Shown piece by piece: positions 17,601-25,267 of a DNA stretch of 64,000 bases (position 1 is its first letter; each line of letters opens with the position of its first letter). Below the pieces are notes generated by a model. It was not told the DNA's origin and did no database searches. It saw only the letters and a list, made by a program, of their open reading frames with translations. The position numbers and the translations under genes were made by a program. Origin of the DNA: Oxalobacteraceae bacterium (GTDB lineage Bacteria > Pseudomonadota > Gammaproteobacteria > Burkholderiales > Burkholderiaceae_D); contig CANFLV010000003.1 of NCBI GenBank assembly GCA_947448025.1, forward strand, positions 1 through 64,000, read 5' to 3'.

Positions 17601-18977
17601 GCGCGTTATGGCTTTGCTGGCAGTACCGGGAAATGGGTAGCTGTTATTACCGGAGACAATGTCAGTACGCACAAAGGCGCCGGTATAGGACGCCGGCACC
17701 GCAGTGACGCCCGTGGTGTAGCCACTGAAGCTGGGCGCCGGCGACCCCATGGAGGCCGTACAGTTGGCGTCGGACGTGCTCGTGCGCGTGAACGTGAGGC
17801 TGTAATTGATGTTGCCCGAACTGTAGGGCGCCGTGATCGTCACGCTGGCGCCCGACCCACTGGCGCTGTAGCCGCCGCCGATGCGGCTGATCATGTCGCT
17901 TGCCAGCGTTGATGCGCTGGAGGTCAGGTTGGTCGGCGAAATAAGGATATTGACGTTATTGGCACGTACCTCGGAGAGCGCCATTTTATGGCCGCTGTTA
18001 CAGCCACTGAGGGCGATGGTGAAGGTACTGGCAGCCGCGGTCGGCGCGACGCCTGCCGTGCCGCCACTGAAAAACATGGTCGGGTAGCGCGGATACTGAT
18101 AAGTCGTGGTCTTGACTGCCTGGCAGCTGCCGGTCGCCGGCGTCGAAGCAATCGCGTTGGCGGCACTGCTACACCAGCGCAAGCTGGTAGGGAACGCAAA
18201 CACATTCGTTTGCGTACCCTGGCAATTACGCAGGTTCACGTTATCGCAATACTCGCCCGCCAGCATCGAATAATAATGCGGTCCCCAGTTCCGGCTCTGC
18301 GTCACCGGCGCGGCGGGCGTGCCGACGACCATCTGACCATTCCCCGTTGCGGTGGTCGCGTGGAAAGTCAGGTAATTTTTATTATTTACCCGGCCCGGCA
18401 AAATGTAATTGCCGTTACGCAGGCAGTCGCTGTAGGCCGTACTCGTGCACCATTCCGTGTCTGGAAATTGCGTCGTCAGATTGATCGAACTCGTCGATTG
18501 AATATTGTAATAATCATTCTTGACTGCGCTCGCATTGGTCTGGCTGGGCTTGCTGGTGCCATCGGCATTCACCGGCGGCGTGTAAGTGATCGCCGGATTG
18601 TAATAAACGCTGTTGAAATCACTGGCAAGAAATGGCGGCTGCCCGCGGAAAGTGCCAAACGATGCCGCACCGAGCCAGCAGGCATTCGATCCGCTGCCAT
18701 TACCAGTATCGTCGCGGCAGCATCGATCAGTGAAGGTGCCATCGGTTTTGCGACATAAATTATCATTGACCCAGTCCGGCAAAAAATCCCACTGCATGCT
18801 GCCGGAGTCATCCAGCACGAACATCAGGTTCGGCAACACCGACGCCGAGGAAGACGTTGCCATGGGCGCCGAGGCGATATCGGTCACGCCGGCGAGCGCA
18901 TTGAACGCCAGCAGCCACACAAACATGAAGCGAACAATTTGACTGCCTGCTTTAGTGACTGATCCGCTCGGTTTCAT
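14673..18977 (-). CDS. pilY1: Type IV pilus tip/biogenesis protein PilY1
   Basis: 1434 residues from the ATG at 18977 (GAGG 7 bp upstream). There is a signal peptide (IVRFMFVWLLAFNALAGV). A von Willebrand A-like region follows with the MIDAS motif LDDSGSM near residue 55. A long variable middle comes next. Then comes the conserved C-terminal PilY1 beta-propeller (MVYVAANDGMLHAFDASTG, DINGDIGAAGHD resembling the calcium loop, YVGTGRYLG) and the typical end TRRLSWRELF. PilY1 sits at the pilus tip or in the outer membrane, controls extension and retraction, and can act as adhesin and surface sensor. It is the last gene of the minor pilin operon. Confidence 0.95.
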   Translation of the reverse strand: MKPSGSVTKAGSQIVRFMFVWLLAFNALAGVTDIASAPMATSSSASVLPNLMFVLDDSGSMQWDFLPDWVNDNLCRKTDGTFTDRCCRDDTGNGSGSNACWLGAASFGTFRGQPPFLASDFNSVYYNPAITYTPPVNADGTSKPSQTNASAVKNDYYNIQSTSSINLTTQFPDTEWCTSTAYSDCLRNGNYILPGRVNNKNYLTFHATTATGNGQMVVGTPAAPVTQSRNWGPHYYSMLAGEYCDNVNLRNCQGTQTNVFAFPTSLRWCSSAANAIASTPATGSCQAVKTTTYQYPRYPTMFFSGGTAGVAPTAAASTFTIALSGCNSGHKMALSEVRANNVNILISPTNLTSSASTLASDMISRIGGGYSASGSGASVTITAPYSSGNINYSLTFTRTSTSDANCTASMGSPAPSFSGYTTGVTAVPASYTGAFVRTDIVSGNNSYPFPGTASKAITRTDCAGTTCTYSEELTNFANWWAYYHTRMQMAKSSTSIAFGNIGSRYRVGYFTINHSTDANNALSIATFDSTQKSSWYARLFAANPGGSTPLRQALTRAGRIYAGQLSGTVGGADPIQYSCQQNFTILTTDGYWSNDPGGYKINGSTAIGDEDALLARPQYDGTGTANTLADVAAYYYNNDLRTSTLNNCTGAVVAPATVGNEVCTNNVPGSGLDAAQHQHMTTFTVGFGISGYMQYTPSYQTATAGDFFNVKNGSVVNPAGGVCTWQASGQCKWPVPADNSQQNIDDLWHAAVNGYGTYFSANNPASLSAGLSDALSGVSARTGDSAAATTSNPNVIAGDNLLFSSTYTSVKWYGELNSQKIDVDSGAISTATDWSAQALLDSNSARLIYTYAPAELTRLKVFDWPLLSATEQAFFTAPAINSLTQFCTVGVTCLSAASKVDAAGANLVAFLRGVRTFEGADTDASKYYNQRVHVLGDIVNSEAVYVKAPPYTYVDSGYDAYKAANTARRGMVYVAANDGMLHAFDASTGTEQWAYVPSMVLPKMFKLADKNYGNLHTYLVDGTPNQADVFAGGAWHTILVSGVNAGGRGYYALDVTDPNAPKALWEFTSDTSKGAGYTSDANLGYSFGKPEISKLKDGTWVVLVTSGYNNVPDSSYNYGDGRGYLYVLNALTGAMIEAIPTGVGSVAAPSGLAQIRAWADNAMFNNTAMRVYGGDVLGNLWRFDINGDIGAAGHDALLLATLRDAAGNPQPMTAKPELGDVNGNAVVYVGTGRYLGISDLTDSSRQTIYAIKDRLGTTGQGNPRTTPGFVQQTLTATTCPPNTPTTICALGQSARTSTNNAVDMTFNEGWYVDLPDTGERAYTDPQLALGTLTFTTNVPDATACNAGGYSYFYFFDYRTGAPVSSLTNGVVGAKLGNALATRAVFARLPNNTLLSIVRLSTGSGNASTIVLYPPKPDKVSKTRRLSWRELFMEN

Positions 18978-19023
18978 TGCATCCTCTTGTCTTTTGTGGC
19001 GCGCACTGCCCTGCACGACGGCC

Positions 19024-19620
19024 TCACATCATTGCCACGACAGCCTGCACGTAGCTAACCGTGCTGCGCGGACCACTGACCCGCACGGTGATGCGGTAAT
19101 ACACCTCGCTGCTGTAATCGATCTGGATCACACCAGCGCCTGAACTGTTGCCGCTGACCGCGTCCTTCTCTGGCGAAATCGCACAGCCCACGCCAGTGCC
19201 CGCAGGACCGGGCTTGTTGCACAATCGCTGTATGGTGTACGACACATTATTTCCTGCGGCATCGGCAGACGCCAACGTGACGACCCGGCCGGCACCCTGC
19301 AGCGAGAGCCAGAACGCCTCCCAGTTCTGCGTAGTACCCGGGTCCTGGCGCGCAGCGGCATAGCCATCGGAATTACTGTCGTTATTCAGTGTTGCGCCGC
19401 CTGTATTTTTTTCTAGCCAACTCACAGCGGCCTCAATGCCGGCGTCGGCGGATTGCATGGCCGACTGCTGGAAAGCCATGTTTCCGGCAATCAGGCTGGT
19501 CGTGTAGACCGAGCGAATCAGCGCGATGCCGCCGAGGGTCATGGCCACCAGCATGATCAGCGCAATCAGCAGCACCACGCCATTCTGGCGCCGCAGCGGC
19601 GGTAAGCGAGGTGTCAACAT
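19024..19620 (-). CDS. pilX: Minor pilin-associated protein PilX
   Basis: 198 residues from the ATG at 19620, with AGGAG 10 bp upstream. The start overlaps the pilW stop by 7 bp, which argues for translational coupling. It lacks a strict prepilin peptidase site but keeps the PilX N-terminus: RRQNGVVLLIALIMLVAMTL, then QQSAMQSADAGIEAAVSWLE. PilX primes pilus assembly and presents PilY1. It lies 46 bp upstream of pilY1 in the operon. Confidence 0.9.
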   Translation of the reverse strand: MLTPRLPPLRRQNGVVLLIALIMLVAMTLGGIALIRSVYTTSLIAGNMAFQQSAMQSADAGIEAAVSWLEKNTGGATLNNDSNSDGYAAARQDPGTTQNWEAFWLSLQGAGRVVTLASADAAGNNVSYTIQRLCNKPGPAGTGVGCAISPEKDAVSGNSSGAGVIQIDYSSEVYYRITVRVSGPRSTVSYVQAVVAMM

Positions 19621-20702
19621 CCTTTGGGCACTCCTGCTGTCAGCCTGTTGCGCAAAGGCACAAGGTTCTGGAACGACTTGTAACGATAGTTTTTCCATGC
19701 CGGCAGCGCGCTCAGATCGACAGGCGTCGTCGCACTGCCGGCCCATACAGGCGCGATGCTGGTGACCTCGGTCTTTTCGAATGTTCCGCTGCGCGCCACG
19801 AGTACCAGACGCACTGCGAGTACGCGCGCAACGGCACACCTGACAGGCAGGCCGCTCTTGTCGGCCGGGCTGCCTGGCGTCACCTGGTCAAAGGTATCGA
19901 CCATGACATCCATCGCTGCCGTCGTGTCGCGCCCGTACTGCACGCGCATGCTCACAATATTGCTGGCCAATACGACCCAGACGGTCGGGTCCGAAATCAG
20001 GCTGCTATTGCTGCAATCGGCGACCATGAAATCACACACAGTCAGCTTGCCGCCGCGCACAGCATAAGCAAGCACGCGCGGCGCCGGGCCAAGATTAAAC
20101 AGGATGCCACCGGTGGCGTTGGTCACGCCGGCTGTCACCGTTACCTCCGACCCAATCGAGCGCACTTGCACCTGTTCCAGCGTCAGCGCACAAGGGGCCA
20201 TGCTGGACGGCAGCGCCACGACCCATTCGCTAACCTTGAACGACAGGGGCACAGTGACGACATAGGTAGGCGTACTCGGCTGTGAAACGATTACGTCGCC
20301 GTCGGGTGAGCCAGCACCGCTGCCATAAGCGATCAGCAAGGTATCGGTCGCCGCGTCACCGGCGGGAATCTGTGCAGCATTGACCTGTACTGGCGCGAGC
20401 AAGGCCAGCGTTGCGCCGCTGGGCAACGCCAAGCTGCAGCCCATCAGGCTTTGTACGCTAATGTCATTGCCATTCTGGCTGATGCCATTGCCGCTCTGAC
20501 GCAAATCGCGCTGCAGCGCATACAAGGCGCCGGTGCCATTGGTCTGCGCATCGCCACCACCACTGCTGATGCGTTTGCTGGCGTCGGAGACAAGGAAGAC
20601 CTGCATCATCACGATCATGCCGATCATGCCGATGACCATGCCGACCATGACTTCGACGAGCGTGAAGCCATGCGCTGGATGCATATAGGCCTTGGTTTCC
20701 AC
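19614..20702 (-). CDS. pilW: Minor pilin PilW
   Basis: A 362-residue prepilin-like protein with the cleavage site HG/FTLVEVMVGMVIGMIG. I favour the GTG at 20702 because AGGAGAGG lies just upstream. An in-frame ATG at 20684 would give a shorter, more typical leader (MHPAHG). The rest is a large globular beta-rich domain, usual for PilW. It is spaced 9 bp from pilV and overlaps pilX by 7 bp. It is part of the tip priming complex. Confidence 0.9.
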   Translation of the reverse strand: METKAYMHPAHGFTLVEVMVGMVIGMIGMIVMMQVFLVSDASKRISSGGGDAQTNGTGALYALQRDLRQSGNGISQNGNDISVQSLMGCSLALPSGATLALLAPVQVNAAQIPAGDAATDTLLIAYGSGAGSPDGDVIVSQPSTPTYVVTVPLSFKVSEWVVALPSSMAPCALTLEQVQVRSIGSEVTVTAGVTNATGGILFNLGPAPRVLAYAVRGGKLTVCDFMVADCSNSSLISDPTVWVVLASNIVSMRVQYGRDTTAAMDVMVDTFDQVTPGSPADKSGLPVRCAVARVLAVRLVLVARSGTFEKTEVTSIAPVWAGSATTPVDLSALPAWKNYRYKSFQNLVPLRNRLTAGVPKGC

Positions 20703-20711
20703 GGTCCTCTC

Positions 20712-21191
20712 CTATTGAACCTGCGCCACCAGCGTGTAGCGATGTGCTGGTTCCGTAGCCGCTTCAGTGGCCAGCTTCCAGAGCACCGTGATGGTGACCT
20801 CGCTATGCGTGACGTAGGCAATGCTGCCCATTACCGCGCCACCGGCGAAAGGTTTGATGGTGACAGTCGGTGGGTTCGCCGCGGTACCGGGCAGCACGGC
20901 AGCGACCTGCGCGCTCCAGGCGATGAAGGCAGGACCCGATGGACTGCTGAAATTTGCGTTCAGATTGGCCGTACTACGGTCCCCTATCCACATCTGCCCC
21001 ACCAGCTGCTCGGCCAGCAGGCTCGCATCGCTGCGGTATTTGGCGCTGCTGACCTGCTTGATCGACGAAGCCTGCAAGCCGACCAGCGCGAGGATGCCCA
21101 TCGAAAAAATCAGGATGCCGAACAGGGCTTCGAGCAATACCGAGCCTTTCTGCGGCGCAGCGAGATGAGGCTTAATGCTTTGCGTGGCCAT
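20712..21191 (-). CDS. pilV: Minor pilin PilV
   Basis: 159 residues with the prepilin motif QKG/SVLLEALFGILIFSMG followed by LALVGLQASSIKQ, the PilV family signature. Serine replaces the usual phenylalanine at +1, while Glu5 is kept. It is separated by one base from fimU. It is a component of the initiation complex at the pilus tip. Confidence 0.9.
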   Translation of the reverse strand: MATQSIKPHLAAPQKGSVLLEALFGILIFSMGILALVGLQASSIKQVSSAKYRSDASLLAEQLVGQMWIGDRSTANLNANFSSPSGPAFIAWSAQVAAVLPGTAANPPTVTIKPFAGGAVMGSIAYVTHSEVTITVLWKLATEAATEPAHRYTLVAQVQ

Positions 21192-21192
21192 G

Positions 21193-21789
21193 TCAGCATC
21201 CCCGTGTATCTGTGGCCGCCACGGAGGGATCGCACATCTTGACCTGGCCGCTGGCCGACACGATCACCCGCAGGCAGCGCATTTCACCGCCATCGGCCAC
21301 GCAATTTCCCCCGCTCGGATTACTGATATTGATGTTGGTGTCCGCGCTCGACACGGCGTTGACGCGCCGGCCAAGTCCATTGAAGGTAATGCGTGATTCG
21401 TCCGCGGCGATCACGGCATTGCGCGAACCCTCGCTACCTGGCCGGCTGCTGATAATGCGCGGCGCGGCCGTCTCGGAAGCCGGCGTATTGCAGGCGCCCG
21501 TTGGATCGTCAACACTAACGACCCAGTCAGGTCCGCTGGTGCTGACGGCACAGTCCGAAGTCAGCGTCGAGGTCAATTGGAAACTGACCAGTGAATTGCG
21601 CTGCACGGCGCTTGCCCGAGCCAGCTGCAAGCCATTCAGGATCGCTTCGGCTGCGGTGCGGATCTGGCCATTCTGCAACCAGACACTGAATGCCGGCGCG
21701 GCCATGCCAAGCAAGCCCGCAAAGATGACCAGACTGACCATGGTCTCGATGAGCGTGACGCCGCGCTCGGATTTGGCGGTGGCTAACAT
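21193..21789 (-). CDS. fimU: Minor pseudopilin FimU/FimT (GspH family)
   Basis: 198 residues, with prepilin leader [20 protein letters not shown] and the GspH/FimT domain segment [25 protein letters not shown]. The start codon overlaps the pilE stop (ATGTTAG), so translation is probably coupled. It belongs to the core minor pilin set with pilVWX and pilE. FimU and FimT cannot be told apart with confidence here. Confidence 0.88.
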   Translation of the reverse strand: MLATAKSERGVTLIETMVSLVIFAGLLGMAAPAFSVWLQNGQIRTAAEAILNGLQLARASAVQRNSLVSFQLTSTLTSDCAVSTSGPDWVVSVDDPTGACNTPASETAAPRIISSRPGSEGSRNAVIAADESRITFNGLGRRVNAVSSADTNINISNPSGGNCVADGGEMRCLRVIVSASGQVKMCDPSVAATDTRGC

Positions 21790-22202
21790 CCGCCATCCTT
21801 TTTCGTGACCCAGCAGGTATTCGGCGCAGGCACACTCCAGCCCGCTGGCACTGTCGCCGTCGTTTTCACATTATTCTGATCGAGCGAATAGCTGAAGCCG
21901 GCCATGGCGTTCTTGCCGGTGGCCCATAAGGTGTAAGTCGTCGCACCTTGCGCGGTGCAGGAAAAATCAAAGGACGGACTCGTCGTGGTATCGGCCACGC
22001 AGCCGCTCGCACCGACGTAGGTGCGGCTATCCTGAAAAAACTGTTCGAGCTGGATTTGTTTGCTGGCCAATCCCGCGGTCGCGTCGGGGATTTTGCCACG
22101 CACGACATAGTCGCGATAGGAAGGTAAAGCGATGGCGGTCAGGATGCCGACGATGGCAATCGAGATCATCACTTCGATCAGGGTGAAGCCTTTGGTTTTC
22201 AT
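21783..22202 (-). CDS. pilE: Minor pilin PilE
   Basis: 139 residues opening [25 protein letters not shown], then [20 protein letters not shown], the PilE signature. Two C-terminal Cys ([11 protein letters not shown]) can form the D-region loop. It is the first gene of the operon here; in many gammaproteobacteria pilE is last, after pilY1. Short length and context favour a minor pilin rather than the major subunit. Confidence 0.9.
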   Translation of the reverse strand: MKTKGFTLIEVMISIAIVGILTAIALPSYRDYVVRGKIPDATAGLASKQIQLEQFFQDSRTYVGASGCVADTTTSPSFDFSCTAQGATTYTLWATGKNAMAGFSYSLDQNNVKTTATVPAGWSVPAPNTCWVTKKDGGC

Positions 22203-22321
22203 GGTGTCTCGTCATCATTACTTTCCCTCTTACATTAGAGAAAAGAAATGCCGAACACCATGCCCATCCGACCGGCGGCAGCTGCCGCCAGACGAATGGT
22301 GCAAGCAAGCACTATCCAGAC

Positions 22322-23512
22322 TCAGACTCGTGCAATGACGGCAGCGATTCCCTGCCCGCCACCGATGCACATGGTCACCAAGCCGTAGCGTTTGCCAGTG
22401 CGGATCAGCTCATACAGACACTTGATCGTGGTGATCGTGCCGGTAGCGCCGAGCGGATGTCCGAGCGCGATGGCGCCGCCGTTCGGGTTCGTGCGTTCAG
22501 GATCGAGCTCAAGCCCCTTGCACACGGCCAGCGATTGCGCCGCGAAGGCTTCATTCGATTCAATCACGTCCATGTCGTCCAAGGTCAGGCCAGCGCGCTT
22601 CAAGGCCAGTTGCACGGCCGGAATAGGACCGGTGCCCATCAAGGCGGGATCGACACCGGCCACGGCATAACTGACGAGCCGGCCAAGTACGGCGATATTG
22701 GCCTTGTCGGCCGCGCCCGCGTCCATCAAGACGCAGGCGGCAGCACCGTCATTGATGCCCGAGGCATTGCCGGCGGTGACAGTACCGTCGCCTTTTTTGA
22801 ACGCAGGCTTCAGTGCCTGCAGCGAGGCGATGCTGACATCGCTGCGGGGATATTCATCGACCTCGAAGCGCACTGCGCCCTTACGCGAAGCGATCTCGAC
22901 TGGCACGATCTGGCTACGGAAATGGCCGGCGGCGATGGCCGCGACCGCGCGTTGCTGGCTCGTCAGCGCAAACGCATCCTGTTCTTCACGCGAGATCTTG
23001 TATTCGGCAGCGACGTTCTCTGCCGTGATACCCATATGACCCGCGCCAAACGGATCAGTCACCGCGCCCAGCATCATGTCGACCACGGTCGCGTCGCCCA
23101 TGCGCTGGCCCCAGCGCATGCCGGGCATGCCATACAAGCCACGACTCATGCTTTCGACGCCGCCGCCGATGGCGATTTCGCATTCACCGAGGCAGATCGC
23201 ATTGGCGGCGCTGACGATGGCTTGCAAGCCGGAGCCGCACAGGCGGTTCACATTCATCGCCGCCGAGCTTTTGTCCAGGCCTGACTGGATGCCGACCACG
23301 CGTGAGAGGTACATGTCACGCACCTCGGTGGGGATGACATTGCCGAGCACGATCTGGCCGATTTGTGCCGGATCGAGATGCGCCCGGCTGATCGCTTCCT
23401 TGACGGCGATCGTAGCCAGGTCACACGGTGCGAGGTCTTTCAGGCTACCGCCAAAGGCACCAATGGGTGTGCGCGCGGCGCCGACGAATACGACTTCTTT
23501 CAGGTTATTCAT
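22322..23512 (-). CDS. Acetyl-CoA C-acyltransferase (thiolase)
   Basis: 396 residues from the ATG at 23512 with AGAGGAA 8 bp upstream. Thiolase triad: active Cys in NRLCGSGLQAIVSA, His in NGGAIALGHPLGATG, and second Cys in MCIGGGQG. It condenses or cleaves acyl-CoA units (PhaA/AtoB/BktB type) in fatty acid degradation or polyhydroxyalkanoate synthesis. It starts 28 bp after the carboxyltransferase-like gene and probably forms a two-gene unit with it. No acetoacetyl-CoA reductase is adjacent. Confidence 0.93.
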   Translation of the reverse strand: MNNLKEVVFVGAARTPIGAFGGSLKDLAPCDLATIAVKEAISRAHLDPAQIGQIVLGNVIPTEVRDMYLSRVVGIQSGLDKSSAAMNVNRLCGSGLQAIVSAANAICLGECEIAIGGGVESMSRGLYGMPGMRWGQRMGDATVVDMMLGAVTDPFGAGHMGITAENVAAEYKISREEQDAFALTSQQRAVAAIAAGHFRSQIVPVEIASRKGAVRFEVDEYPRSDVSIASLQALKPAFKKGDGTVTAGNASGINDGAAACVLMDAGAADKANIAVLGRLVSYAVAGVDPALMGTGPIPAVQLALKRAGLTLDDMDVIESNEAFAAQSLAVCKGLELDPERTNPNGGAIALGHPLGATGTITTIKCLYELIRTGKRYGLVTMCIGGGQGIAAVIARV

Positions 23513-23540
23513 GGAAAATTCCTCTCGCAAAAATGATGAA

Positions 23541-24746
23541 TCAGGCCAAAGTGAGTGCGTCCGTATCGCGTTGATTGTCTTCTGCCGCAGTGCGCAGACG
23601 ATCCACTACGCCCCATTCAAGATGCGCTGCGCCATCGGGTGTTTCTGACGTGTCGTCACCGAGTATTTGCAGCAAGGCGGCGGCGGGCAAGGTGCGCACC
23701 ATGGCGTTTGGCGCCAGTTCGGTACGCGACGCGCCGGCGGCCAGCGCGATATAGACACCACCGGAAATCTGGCCTTCGATCAGCAGCCCGACATCCACCC
23801 CATTGCGGGTATGGTGGCGCAGGGACAATGCCAGATGCACCAGATATTGCGAAAGAAAAACCTGTTCGTCGCGCAGGTCGACGCTATGACCCGGAATGTC
23901 GATGGCCAGCGTCAGTGGGACCAGCGGCGTGGCCATGATTTCCTGATCGAAACGCTCGCATAATGCCAGTGCATCCACCGCGCCCATGAGGCCGCTGCGC
24001 CAGGAAATTCGCTCGGTGGTCTGCAAGGCCACACTGTCCCCGGCCAAAGCGCTGGCGCGCAAACGCGCCTGCAAGCGCTCGCGTTCAGCCTGCAGTGACA
24101 GTGCGTTCAGTGTCAGCGCCGGTGGTGCCTGCAGCCACTCGCGCACCGCCTTGGCATAGGCCTGCAAAGTATCGTCAAGCAGGATATCCGATGCGCTGGT
24201 GGCACTGCGGGCGCAGCCATTGATGAGACTGCGCAGCGTTGGCAAATCGAGTCCGTCGCCAGCTTGCGCCGCGATGACTTTCGGCCCAGACATCGCCATC
24301 AGGGACTGGGCAGATTGCAGACGTTGACTGGCGGCTGCTGCCAACATGCTGGCAGCGCCAAAGGCATATCGCCCGAGCACAGCCAGCATTGGCACCTCAT
24401 TAAAGCGCGCATCGAGCACCGCGCGCATGAGGCTGCGCAAGGCACCCTGAATCGGCAGACCGGCATTGAGTCGCGCGCCGGCAGAATCGATCAGCAACAG
24501 CAAGGGCACACCGGTGGCGCGCGCGCGTTGCAGAGCCCATTGAAAATCATCACATTCGCAAATGCCGAAGGTGCCAAGGACCGTATCCGGGTCAGTCGCA
24601 ACGACGAGTACATCACGTCCGGCAATGCAGCCTTCGGCCAGGACCAGGTCGGAATGGGTCGGCAGCGGACTCCAGGGATCAGGTGAAAATAAAGCGGCCA
24701 GCCTCTGCATGAGGGTGGCGCGGCTAAAGCTGGTTTCGTTCAACAT
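23541..24746 (-). CDS. Fused malonate-decarboxylase-like carboxyltransferase (MdcD-MdcE type)
   Basis: 401 residues, AAAGGAG directly before the ATG. The N-terminal half has a crotonase-fold carboxyltransferase beta pattern (TFGICECDDFQWALQRA, LLLIDSAGARLNAGLP, MSGPKVIAAQAG), as in MdcD or AccD. The C-terminal half has a gamma/alpha pattern (GLLIEGQISGGVYIALAAGA), as in MdcE. In biotin-independent malonate decarboxylase these decarboxylate malonyl-ACP. No mdcA, B, C, G or H is visible here. Fusion and isolation from the pathway make the substrate uncertain; a malonyl thioester is the inference. Confidence 0.6.
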   Translation of the reverse strand: MLNETSFSRATLMQRLAALFSPDPWSPLPTHSDLVLAEGCIAGRDVLVVATDPDTVLGTFGICECDDFQWALQRARATGVPLLLLIDSAGARLNAGLPIQGALRSLMRAVLDARFNEVPMLAVLGRYAFGAASMLAAAASQRLQSAQSLMAMSGPKVIAAQAGDGLDLPTLRSLINGCARSATSASDILLDDTLQAYAKAVREWLQAPPALTLNALSLQAERERLQARLRASALAGDSVALQTTERISWRSGLMGAVDALALCERFDQEIMATPLVPLTLAIDIPGHSVDLRDEQVFLSQYLVHLALSLRHHTRNGVDVGLLIEGQISGGVYIALAAGASRTELAPNAMVRTLPAAALLQILGDDTSETPDGAAHLEWGVVDRLRTAAEDNQRDTDALTLA

Positions 24747-24804
24747 GGCTCCTTTGCGCAGTGGCTCAACCGGCGTCAGCGCATGATCCCGCTGCTGCTC
24801 CCGG

Positions 24805-24818
24805 TAGTGTCGACACTA
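24805..24818. promoter_or_regulatory. 14-bp palindrome upstream of the carboxyltransferase-thiolase unit
   Basis: TAGTGTCGACACTA is a perfect palindrome 59 bp before the ATG at 24746, in the expected operator position. The regulator is unknown and no regulator gene is adjacent. Confidence 0.4.
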
Positions 24819-24960
24819 TGCAGCACATGGCGGGCTCAGCGCTTGAGATTCGTCATTTGGTCATCGGGGCAATGCGAAGGCTGGCGTGACGAGGCGCATG
24901 ATGATGGCGCAGCAGCATAGCGTGACTTGCCAAACCTCGCGCGCGAATCTTGCCTTTAAA

Positions 24961-24987
24961 CGCAAAAAGCCCGCCTGAGGCGAGCTT
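24961..24987 (-). terminator. Rho-independent terminator with no annotated gene directly upstream
   Basis: On the minus strand AAAGCTCGCC and GGCGGGCTTT pair around TCA (one mismatch), followed by TTTTTGCG. No known gene ends here. The transcript it ends must come from 24990-25260, where a 41-codon membrane-protein frame and a repeated motif lie. Confidence 0.7.
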
Positions 24988-25020
24988 TATATTCACTGCA
25001 GTACTACCAACCTATCCCAG

Positions 25021-25088
25021 ACCCATGCTATCTGCGTGGTGCCCCTGACTTTCACCGCCCCGGCAACCCATGCTATCTGCAAGGTGCC
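25021..25088 (-). repeat. Two direct copies of a 23-bp motif, possible sRNA or 3' UTR element
   Basis: ACCCATGCTATCTGC followed by a GGTGCC block occurs at 25021-25043 and 25066-25088, 45 bp apart, differing only at two or three bases. Both lie between a 41-codon frame and a strong minus-strand terminator. I do not recognise an Rfam family. Confidence 0.6.
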
Positions 25089-25117
25089 TCCGAAACGCAA
25101 AACGAATTGAATACTTA

Positions 25118-25243
25118 TTAACGATCGCTGCTTGACAGCTGTTCTTTAATTTGTGAACCGAGTGCATAGTAGCACAAGCAAATCACAATTACGAAAATAA
25201 ATAGGCTACTGGAGAAAATAAGCGCGGCATACAATATGGCCAT
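25118..25243 (-). CDS. Candidate 41-aa single-pass membrane protein
   Basis: Minus-strand ATG at 25243 gives MAILYAALIFSSSLFIFVIV, continuing as a hydrophobic helix to about residue 28, then a polar tail ending EQLSSSDR. The frame also stays open upstream, but that part is the antisense shadow of the helicase gene. Only an AGG touches the ATG, so the ribosome site is poor. AT-richer codons than the neighbours and a downstream terminator in the same direction support a real transcript. No function is recognised. Confidence 0.35.
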   Translation of the reverse strand: MAILYAALIFSSSLFIFVIVICLCYYALGSQIKEQLSSSDR

Positions 25244-25267
25244 CCTGACTATTGCCCTTCCCACTTC

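Noticed and set aside
25021-25088. CRISPR array from the repeated 23-bp motif
   Set aside because: Only two copies, not palindromic as expected, and no cas genes.
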